From Pararge aegeria (taxonomy: Eukaryota; Arthropoda; Insecta; Lepidoptera; Nymphalidae): DNA of 64,000 nt. Shown here piece by piece: positions 39,601 through 51,600 of the stretch (positions are counted from its first letter, which is position 1; every line of letters begins with the position of its first letter). The stretch lies in assembly GCF_905163445.1 (NCBI RefSeq), contig NC_053184.1, positions 10,602,001 through 10,666,000 of the forward strand, in the 5' to 3' direction. Both the position numbers and the translations under genes were made by a program. Under the pieces are notes generated by a model that searched no databases, was not told the DNA's origin, and saw only the letters and a program-made list of their open reading frames with translations.

Positions 39601-42600
39601 TGAGATTAAATGGATTTTTAATAATGGTTTGAGGATCCACCTCTGGCCTACGGCTTTAACCCCTTTTCTTCTTGTATGAGGAGACCCGTGCTTTGTAGTG
39701 GGCTGGTAATGGGTTAATATGCCGAATGAGAAATTCGCCGATGTTTAGTAGAGTTGATAGGCGGATGCCTATCATCTCTACTGAACTACGATTGAGAAGC
39801 AGTGTCTAGGTTTAACGTAGTTCTTATATCGGTGTCATTCATGTGCTCCAAATCAAAGTAAAGTAAGCTTTATTACGCCCGCTTCACTGTCTACTGACTT
39901 TAATTTACAGACGTTCCGGAATGCTTTCTTTAAAATTGTAGATGAACTTCTGTAAAATAGCAATAATAAGATTCAATTGACCTTATAGTTTAACGATATT
40001 TGAAAACTCAGGTTCATATTAATTAAGTTAAATCCTAGATTTGCCCTAAAAAAGTTTCAATTTTATGACCCTTGGTCATAAAAACATTTTTTATGCTCTA
40101 TCTTAAGTTATCCAAAGGCTCTAGCTTTGGTTAGGTGGACATAGATTAATTAATAGAAGTTACAAAGGTAACTGCCGAAAAAAAATGTTCTGATGTTTAG
40201 GCCATCTCATCATTAATGTATCATAATAAAAGAATGCAATAGGTAATATCATTCCCAATCAGGGCCCCTAATACAAAAATTAAGATGATTTTTTTATTTC
40301 CTTAGACTGTTATTAATTTATAAAGATACATGTTATGGAGACCTACTATTAAGTATAAAAATGTCAGGAGAAATCCGTGTCAGGAGATTGTAGTATAGCT
40401 ATCGTGACCTGTTGGTTGACTATATAGAATAGATTTACGAAAACGCCGAATGAGGATTGTTCACTTGAACTCTCACAGCAAAACAAGGGTTTTAATCATT
40501 TATTCTCGCAATGGTGAATAATAATCTTATTACGATTTCTTAAAGGTGTGCATGGAAGGCGTTGGACTCCTGTTCCACCACAGCAAGGTAGGTCTTCAAT
40601 TTTTTACATTGGATTTCCAAAATATTTTTCGTCAGCTTGTATTTATGTATATTCTGAATGATAAACCAAATTCTGAATACTTAATCAAATTTTGTCAACT
40701 TTGCTTCAGTTTTGGTATTGTCATAAAAATAACACGTCAGGTAAGGTATCTTTTTCAGTGTTTATGCTTTATTTTTGGGATTTCAAGAACCAAGTTAAAA
40801 TAGAATGTCGTGCAAGGGAATTTGTGCGACAATCTATCATAATTGCCGACGTCCTGCGCTGGCCACTGCTTTATTGTCTGAATATTGTGCAGATGACGTT
40901 AGCGCATTGCATTATTTCTCACCTCCGTACATCATACGACTCGCTTAGACGAACGACTCCCAAACGAATTCATCATTTTAAATTGTCTTTAAAATATTAA
41001 AAGATAAGAAACCTAGCAAGGACCACTCAAACTTTCCTATTTCGAATATTATTTTTATTTTTGTGTATCTTACCTTCAATTAACTATTTAATATCACTGT
41101 GCTAATCATGTTCTCGTATTTCCTTTTTTAAACTACGGACTTTTATACGTTCGAAATTGAATGTAGCTTATGTTGGACGGATATCGTGTTTTTACCATCT
41201 TTTTATCAATTATTAATTTGATGTAATAGTTAGTTATTTTATTACATTTTAAGGTAACCGTTGTCCATCAGATTTACGTATATACCTACTTCATATATGA
41301 TTTGTGCATGTGCTATTTGTCTGCAACGGCCGGCCCCCGCGCCCTTCCGCTACGCTAGGAACTTTTGAGATGGTCCTTGACACGCGCTCGGCCGCCCTCA
41401 ACTAATATCTTCTTTTTGTCTGTTTCTACCCTTTCCGGACCCGCCGAACCCGCGCCGCTGCGCTGAAGGATTTCGAGGTACTCAGTGGTTCATAACCTAG
41501 TAATGGCTGGCTCCTACGACGATCGACGCGACCTTTGCGACCTCGCGATCGTCGTCGCGGTCGCGTTGCGTGCACGTTAGCGATGATCGTCCGAGGTCGT
41601 AGGGCTTTACTTGTAGTTTGAGGCTTTCCGATTGTTTTAGCCGTTGTTAGCGTTGTTTTAGTTATCCCGAGTGCGGCGAGCGCCCGTGCGCGCGTTCGTG
41701 CATGCACATAGAAGCCCTTTGTTTATTTGTTCATTATCGCACCCGATAGCTTGCATTCGTATCACGGATCGTCCGGCGAGCGGTTTCGATCTTTCATTCG
41801 CACCACGTGCTGATATTAGTCGGTCCCCTCCACCTAAACCCGAGCGAGCGTCACTCAAGCTAAGCTCACCGACGCAGTCATGAGGTCAGTCGTAGAGCAT
41901 TTGCCATCTCACAAGTTCTGGCGCGCCCTCCGGCCCGCCCTCTGCCTCGCCACATCCTCGACCGCACCCTCCTCACTCACCACCAACCTCGAGTCCACTC
42001 GACGCTCGTCCTTGAAAGCCTCGTCACAAGGCGAATTGTGGTTGTTGTATGTGTTATAAAATTTAATTTGCCAATTAAACTCGCGCTTTGTGGCGAGAAG
42101 GATTTTGCAGCGAGTGTAAAAAGTTTCCCGTCCGTTTAACTAATTCCTGCATGTTTGATTTTAATACTCCTATGAAGCGAATGGTGACCCAGTAATTTAG
42201 CAAATAAAGTATACATTTCATTTAATGCTTAAAAATACCTAAGTACTTAAATAAAATCTTGTTGGCAAAATGTATGTTTATCTAAGTATCTGTGCGTTTT
42301 TTGTTTTGAGGCTGCTACGTTTTGTTCAATCGACATTTTATAATTTACTTAGGTACTTGTACTCACCATAATAATTTTTCTTGTACCTACCTTTAGGTGC
42401 CCACCTAATTTATGCACTTGTCTTAGATTTTATTTCGATATAACTAACTGTACCAACAACTAATTATTATCACACCAACTGTAATATAGAACCAATCCAG
42501 TCATGCTATTGCTTCGCACGTTTACTAACATTATCTTGACTTATAAAATATAAATAATTTACTTACATAAAAGGTCAGCATATTATTATAAAAAAAATAC

Positions 42601-45600
42601 ATGATTACTGAAGAGCAGAATAAGACGTCAAAACTACCAATTTTATTTGCTTTGAGTTTTCACTCCATAAGTAGGTAGTACTTATGGAGTGAAAACTCAT
42701 GTTTTTCACTTTCATGGATACGGCTTGAACTAAGAAATCACCGTTTAAGCAGCGTGTGTTTTAATAATGAAGATAAAAGCGCTTAAGTGTTCACATACGC
42801 ACTTTCTCGGTTTGATCAAAGCTTTGATTTATCTTATTAGGTTTTGTAAAACTTACAGAAAAATCAAAAAAGGAGAACCCCGTTCCCTAATAAATAAACT
42901 TGATACAAAGCTATACAATTCGAGAGTGTTTTGTTATTCTTAAAAAATACAAAAATGCACATTCCAAGAAAATAGTACACTAACTTAGAAATTCACTTGT
43001 GATCAATAGGTACGCTTATAATGCACTAAAATGGGGAATTTTCAGATGATACCTGAAAAGTTTGATAAAAACTACACTAACTACCCTTACTATGGTTGCC
43101 ACCATGTTTTATGCCCACTAACAGTAATTTTATTCTTCGCTTGGGTATAATTTGTAGTCTCTCAGTTAAATGGTACCTATCACTCAGCAAGCTTTAGACC
43201 GTGTTAGACAAAACAATAATTTCAGATTCTGTAAATTACTGAGCATATGGCTTTCTGTGTTTCAGTTTTTCGTGCGGCTCGATCACATACGCAAATGCTT
43301 CACTCAGAATGGCGGAATCTTCGTTTTAGAAGAATTTAGTAAGTTGCTACTTCTCTATTGTCTTAAGACTATTACACTTTTTCTTCTTGTTTTTACCCCA
43401 CGTTATGTAGGGTCGGCAGTCGGCACAATATGTGTTCTTTAACCTTTGACACATGACTTGTTGGTTTTTTATTAATTTAAACTTAAACTATTTAACGATA
43501 TTGTTTAATATGAATATTGTAATGCTTTTATCGTAACAGAATAGATAGAATGCTCTAATTAAGCGCATCAACTATTTATCTAGGGGGCATATTTGTACAA
43601 AACTATTATACTCGCCTAGGTTTTTTAAATAGAATAACTCTAGTTATTATTTCGTTGACTTCTTATATTTAAAGTCCTGTCGCTGCTCAAGGTTTTAGGT
43701 GTTTCTTAAACATGTTAAACATTGAAATTTAGTAGTCATTATATTTTACCTGCAGTGTCTTGTTTTTATTGAGCCTTCTGAAATCCGGATGATTCCGAAT
43801 AATAAAAAACTATTCTACTTTATAATACTATTGTACAAAATATTTATATTTCGTTGCGTTTTATTCTATTGAAAATAGTCTTGGTAATAGTTTTGGTTTA
43901 TTCAGTAACTTTCCTAAACTATACTGAGTTCACGTTATCAACGTTGAAGGTAAACGGTTTCTCTGTCATAATTACAGTATTAGGGTTGTGGAATATTAAA
44001 CCTGTTTTTTTATTCATGCAGATCCCAAGACGAGACAGATAATACAGAGAAAATATAAGTCAATAATGGTAAGTTGTTCACTTTATTTATACGTTCAATC
44101 ATCGCCTCATCTTCTTTTTTGTTTGATTTTTATTTAGTTCATGAATCCTTGTTTTATGTTGTAGGCAGAGAAAGTAGTGCTTGATCTCCATCGTTTCTTC
44201 TCAATATGGCTTACTCGGTACTATCTAGTTGTCGAGATCAATGGAAACCAACTGAATTATGCACCTTACGTTTCATAACTCACTCTGATGTATGTACCTA
44301 CACGTGTTGTTTTTTATTTTATATCTTTATATTTACTTTTCTTCTATTTCTCTTTTTCTCGCTTTGCTATCCTATTCTCGCAATAAGTGTTTTAGTTTAT
44401 CTTATAAGGTACGGAACGACAAATGAAGCTTCTATTAAAAGTTATTTAATATTTCTCTACTTTTGATAACGCACTTAAACTTTGTACACTTTAATACACA
44501 CACAAACTTTTTATGAAGATTCCTTCATAAAAAGTTTGTGTAAAAGTAAAAGTTTATTGACACTTAATAATCCTATTTTAGGATACCTACTATACTACTT
44601 TATACCTACTTAAGTTTACAAATCTGTGATCTAACTATTTTATTATTTTTTTACTATCACTTTTTTCATATCAACCTGCGTCAACAAAAAGCTACCTATT
44701 ATTTTAGGTATTACCTAAGTACACATCAAATATATTTGATTTTAAATATCAGGCGGATCAAATATGTTACGCGGTGCTATGCGTGTTCTCGTATTTCGCT
44801 GCGGGCCAAGAGCAGAAGAAAGCCATTCTAGAGCAAGCAGCGCGTATACAACCCCCGCCGGATAGCGCGCCTGTCGCCACACCGGGCTCTGCGGCGTACA
44901 ACCCAGAACTTGACGCAACCCACGTGCAACAAAAGTCTACTTCACAGGTAACTAACTAACAATTGACTGTTGAAAGCGGTGATAGCCCAGAAGGTTACAA
45001 CTTGGGCTTCACTTTTAGGGGGTCGAGTAAACATTTTAAGAAATTAAAATATCATTTGCTTCCACATCATGAGGAAACCTGCATGCCTCAGAATTCTTAT
45101 AATGTTCGTAAAGGCGTGTGGAATCCACTTTGGGGGTATGACAGGAACACGTCCTGCGACTTGCTGTCCTGTATCTATCAACTTGGGGCTTTTATGGTAA
45201 GCCACATGTGCCTGTAATTGCACTGGCTACGCAAACAGCCAAAGATCCTTTACAACAATGCTGCTTGGAGGCAGAAGTAACAATGGCGGTACCTCTCCGG
45301 ATGAGTTCTGCAACAGAAAGCTCTACTACCTACTAATAAAAACTTTGTCCGTCGTGGGGCTCACTGGATTGAAGCAGTAATATTTTAATATTAATGACGT
45401 TTGTATCTGAATTATAATCCTTATGACTACAGGATATGATAAACCTGTCAGTTCAAAATAATAATGCTTTGAGTAATCGTAGTAAAGACGAACATATAAA
45501 ATGGCCCCGTTGTTATCCGTTTTTGTAGGGTAAGGTTGCTTTAGTCGTACCACAGCTTAAGTCGTACCCCGGCAATAACTTGCCTAATAATTACAAATTG

Positions 45601-48600
45601 CACCCTCTTGTGACGTTGATCGGAACTATTTAGTCGAACCAGCAAACATATTCAAGTGGACGGCCGGCCGGCTTCGTGAAGCAAAATTATTGAAAAAGTA
45701 AGTTTTTTGGACAGTTTTCATTAAAACTGTTGTGTTGTAACATGAAGCTTGTACTAGATATTAATAAAATTAAAACAGAAAAAGGAATACATAAAACTAT
45801 AAAACGAAAGAATACAGATGAAATTTGCAAGAAGAATAAAAACATAAAAGCTAAAGGATCCTGTTTATGCCAACTATGTAAAGAAGATCGTGAAGAAAAC
45901 ATGATCCAGTGTATAAAATGTAAAGGTTGGATGCATGACCTATGTGCTGGAGTTGAAAATAAAATAAAAAAATATATGGGTGATATTTGTGTTCAATCTC
46001 AATAATTTTCTAAACATTATTTTGTTTTTTAAGATTTTATAATTTTGTTGTTTATGGGTTAATTACTTAGCAGTTAGGTTTGACTTTATAATTGATAATC
46101 AGCAAAAAAAAAATGCTTTAAGTTTATCTCAGACTTTATGTTTGTAAGTTGTTCATATGATCTCTGGTTATAGGGTATTTTTCTATATAGTTTATTATAC
46201 GTTCAATTAAGTTAATGTACCTATATTTTCTAGGTACGACTTAGGCTATAAGTGGTACGAATTAGGCATCTAGACGCCTTAATCGTACCGAAGGTATATT
46301 TTTGAAAAACGTTAAAATACCTATTTTAATAAAAGATTTTCAAGTTTCTATGATTGTCGATTAAAAACCAACTAAATAAAGATTCAATAAAAGTAGAACA
46401 TTTTTTTATATTTCAATCGCACTGAATATTACAGTATAATTTCCTTAGGGGGTACGATTTAAGCAACCTTAATATATTTAGATTGGACTACTTGTTTTGT
46501 TATCACTACTGGCACAATGTTCTCTCTATATTATTTAACTGCTACCATTACTTAAGCTTCTTAGCAAAAATAATCAATCAAAGTCTACAAAGCTAAAAAA
46601 AATTAAATAAGCTCCCATTATTTTATGATGAACTTCATACGCACCAACTAACTTTGTAACTGACAAAGGCTTATATTTTATTTTTAAACAAATAATATTA
46701 AGGATATTAAAACCTGTCAAAATTTTGTCACTAAAACTGTGTCCCATTTGGTTCAGGCAATGTAGTGTTAAAACAAAAAAAAAGACTGTTAATGTTTAAA
46801 TTAAAATCTGTTGTACAGATGGATAGGAGACCGTCAGAAATAAAAACTGGGGAGTTTACCGAAAGGCAACGACTACCACCGGATAGGCAACCGCGCATTC
46901 TTCCGGAGAGACCGAGGTTACTCCCAGAACAACCCGTTCGCGTTGAGAGTCGGGAAAGTTCGGAGAGTGGCGAATGCGGGAGAAAAGAGAGTGCGGAGAG
47001 GATGGAGGGTACGAAGCCTATTGCGCAAAGAACGGAGAGTTTGCCACCGCGCAGGCCGCCACCACCTACGCCGCCGCAACAGCGTCTGTCGCGGGCGCAC
47101 TCGCAAGCCTGTCCGCCGCGCCCGCACGAGCCTCCCACGGTACGCAACAGTATCCGTAATATATAGACATAATTAGTATCGTTACCACAGACAAAGGCGT
47201 AGACCATAGACAATAGTCGTGCAAATGTCCACTATACCCTTAAATGGAAACCCCCCACTTTTGTCGTGGAGAATTGGAAATCCATCGCCTGTAAACAGAG
47301 CAAATTTCTCAGGGAATGCAAGGAACACGTCTTTCATAGCGCCACCCTGTTCCCATCAACGGAAGCGTAAGTTAAGCCTCATTTAGTAATTCAAGTTAGC
47401 GCCAAAATGGCGTCAACCTATTGTAGACAACAACAAAGTGACAGCAGCCTGACCAGTGATAATAATAGAGAGCAATAATCATTACTAATGAAGCAATAAA
47501 CCATACAATAAATGTTAATATTTCAGCCGTTATTCTCGACGACGCGATGAGAATACTCGACTCATTAATCAAGTGAGCTTTAGGTTCGGCGCTCCTAAAC
47601 AAAGCCCCAATATGTCACAACCGCTGCATGTAATACTTTTAACACCTCGCCACACACTTTTTAGCGCCTAGTGGATGTTAACACAACTATAAGTTAATAT
47701 AACTTCACTAAGCTAAACTAGTGTAATGAATAATAATAACTGTCTAAGTTGCAAAATACCCTACAAACAATGTTTTTTCTCGTATAACTCCGTTGCGAGC
47801 ATGATATCGTTTGTTTCGTTTAAGTTTAGAATTTAAATATGTAATCTGTTATTTAAGAGGAATGTGAACCTATAAAATATGTTATATTTTGTATCAATAA
47901 ATAAATAAAGGTGTAATAAAATATTGTCGAAGAAGTGGTGTGAAATATTTATTCCTGCTTAGATTCCACCGCGGGTCGGCGCGAGTCCCCGCGCCGGTGC
48001 ACCTCCCGCCCTACCTCCGCGACAGATGTCTGCTGCCGCGGACATCAGCTGTAGCCCCAGGTGGGTTTTTTCTTTTATTGGTATACTGAAAGCTACTGCT
48101 ACTATTTATTAATAAGCATCCTTGACCGACGTCCATATTTAAATCGTAGAGCCATTCGCCCTGGCCATCTTCAGACTACCTTTTCAACATTTATCAACTA
48201 CGTTCTGTGTTTAAAGTCGAGTATTTCGATTACTTATATATTCGAGAAAAATTATTGAGAGTGGGTAAAACATAATTTCGCCACAAAAAACGGCAGAAGT
48301 GCATACTGGTTTCAAAATTCATCGTACTGTTAATAGAACGTCAACTTCATAACTATAGTCGACGGTTCGATCCACGACATACGATGAGTATTTTTCATTT
48401 CTTAAATTTTCTTAACTAAGAGAGAGTGATGCTACCTACCGAATTAAAGCAAAATACTAATTCCGTTAATTTATTCAATTGCAAAATACTTAAATAATTG
48501 TATGTATATACATAACTATACTAAACATCACTGTACAAAATGGAAGACTTAAAAAACATGTTAAGACAAATTCAAGGAGAAATGTTGAAACAAAAAAGTG

Positions 48601-51600
48601 ACATGAAAGAAATGGAAGAAAACAAGCTATTAACAAGAACATAGATGAAAAGTTCAAATTGATTGAATCGAAGACAACAAATAACTATTGATGGCTTTGA
48701 AAAAGAAATAAGGAGGAAAAACATCTTGTTTTTTGGAGTCGAAGAGTCAGAATATAATTTCGGAACGTTACGGGACCTGGTATTGGACTTAATAAACAAC
48801 ATTATGGGAGTACCCTGCGCAAAAGAGGAAATTGATATAGCAAAAAGAATTGGTAAGGAAAACCATAAATGCAGACCAATAATAATATCTCTGACAACGA
48901 CATGGAAGAAAATGGAAATAAAAAAAAATAAAAAAGCATTGGATAATTTTCCTATTTATATTAAGGAAGACTTCCCACCAAAGGTTATTCAGAAACGAAT
49001 AGAACTTCAGCAACAACTAAAAATCGAACGTGAACAAGGAAAGAAAGTAGCTCTGCGATATGATAAAATTATAACTTTACATGGGTAAGGAGCAGCTACT
49101 TCTGACATATCGAATACGAAGAATGCAAATAAGAGATTTTTGTCGATATCACCTGAAACACAAACTAGTTCGAGTCTGGTAAGGGAAGTAATCCATAAAC
49201 CGATGCATAAAAGGAGCAAGGCTAAATACAACATATCATCTTATATGCAGCAGCAGAATAATTAATGAGGAGACGGGAAGAGTACCACCGCGGCATAATA
49301 ACTTTAAACTTAATGTAGATAATAAAGACTTAACATCTGATTTCGAGGTGGCTACTAATTTTGAAATCTTTTTTACTAACATTCCTATCTCCACCACTAA
49401 ATCATTGAACTCTTCACCAGATATTGCTCTCTCTCTATTGAAGAATAACGTGCCCGAGTGTAAAAACGCTTTTAAATTCAGCCATGTTAGTGGCTCTGAC
49501 GTTATTAAAGCCTTTAAATTATTAAATAATAAAAAAACAAGTGACTTGTGGGGCATTTCCGTTGAAGTTCTCAAATCACTAATTGATATCGTTGCACCCG
49601 ATTTAGCATTAATATTTAATAACTGTATAGATTGTGGTGTGTTTCCTAACTTAATGAAACATAGTAAAATAATTCCTTTGTTTAAATCGGGTAGTACTTC
49701 TGACCCCACTAACTTCAGACCAATATCAGTACTGCCCACTTTCAGTAAAATTTTTGAAAAACTTATTTTAAATCAGTTACTTTCCTATTTTCATAAGTAT
49801 GATTTACTCCACGTTAAACAATTTGGTTTTACACGGGGTCGCTCAACTATCGACGCTGGTGTTGAGCTAATACATAATATATTTGAAGCTTGGGAGGAGT
49901 CACATGATGCACTTGGTGTGTTCTGTGATTTGTCTAAGGCGTTTGATTGTGTTGTACATGAAACGTTAGTCAGAAAACTACACCACTATGGAATCCAGGG
50001 TGTAGCTCTCGACTTGATTAGTTACTACTTGCGTGATAGGGTGCAAATGGTAGACGTTAATGGAAAGCGGTCTAATGGGTCATTTGTGAAAATTGGTGTT
50101 CCACAGGGTTCTATATTAGGACCTTTTCTATTCCTTATTTACATTAATGACCTGCCTTACCTTGTTAAGGACAATCACGGGATAGTATTGTTTGCTGATG
50201 ATACATCACTTATGTTCAAAATTAAGAGACGTGAATTAGCTTTAGACGATGTAAACAACTATCTCGCTAAAGTAGTACAATGGTTTGAAGCTAGTAATTT
50301 GGTTTCAAATGAAAATAAAACTAAGTGCATAAAATTCACATTACCAAATGTTAAACATGTAAAAACCACTATACTACTTAATAATGAGGAATTGAAACCG
50401 GTGGATACAACAGTATTTCTAGGAATAACGTTAGATGCTAAACTTCAATGGAGCCCTCATGTAAATAATTTATCGAACAGGCTTAGTTCTGCTGCCTATG
50501 CAGTAAAGAAGATATGCCACTTGACAGACATAGAAACTGCTAGGCTAGTCTATTTTAGTTACTTTCACAGCATTATGTCATATGGAATTTTACTATGGAG
50601 TAATGCTGCTGATATTGGCACTATTTTCGTGCTGCAGAAGAAGGCTGTTCGTGCGATCTATAAAATGGGTCCGAGAGAGTCATTGAAAGATAAATTTAAA
50701 GATGTTAAAATAATGACACTCTATAGCCAATACATATTTGAAAATTTAATGTATGTTCACAAAAATATATCAAAATTTAAAAGAAAATGTGACTGCAATT
50801 ATTTGAACGTTAGAAGCAAAAATAAACTTGCAGTGCAGTACACTAGACTACACAAAATAAGCAATTCATTTAAAGGAAATTGTATACAATTTTACAATAA
50901 ATTACCGGTTGATATCTTGGGGATGTCACTAAAGAAGTTCAAAGTTTGTATTAAGCGAAAGCTTATAGAAAAGTCCTATTATAGTATAAAGGATTACGTA
51001 AACGATAAAAAAGCTTGGGTGTAAACAATTGCTCTAACCAGGTTGCTTCTTAAATTTTTTCTAATGACAATGTGAGATGGTAATAACCCCCTCAGCAAAG
51101 TCGCAAAGCAAAGCCGGCTGGTCCCAGTGGAGGAATCGGACCAACAACACCCCCCTAAAAAGTTCCCCATCAACCGAAAACCGAATTACGCCGAAAAAAC
51201 CAATGGAAACTCACATCCTGGCACATAGCTAGTTTAAATGTAAGAACACTTTTATCAGATAGCAGACTCATGGAACTTACATACGCAGTGGAAAAATTGA
51301 AATGGGTCATTATTGGTATCTGTGAATTTAGAAGAGAAAATGAAGGCATTGAAGAATATTCAAATGCAAATTCAAATTCAGGAACGGAGTTGGATTTATA
51401 ATTAAAATACATCTTAAAAATAGCAATTTGAGTCTGAGAGCTTTTTCTGACAGAGTAGCCACATTAGAAATAAAAGCCGAGGATTCATTATGGACAGTCA
51501 TACAAGTGTATGCCCCAACCGAAATCTGTAAAAATGAGGACATAGACTTCTTTTACCAAGACGTGGAGACGGCTCTGGACACATGCACTGCACATAGCAA

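Noticed and set aside
41426..41883. Open frames of 60-93 codons on both strands in the CpG-rich island
   Set aside because: Arg/Ala-rich or low complexity frames expected from GC-rich sequence; no domain and no splice fit. The island itself is reported instead.
46731..47213. 160-codon open frame on the - strand
   Set aside because: It is the antisense shadow of the GC-rich Rab3-GEF exon 36, whose + frame fits phase and family; the - frame is Arg/Cys/Gly-rich without domain.
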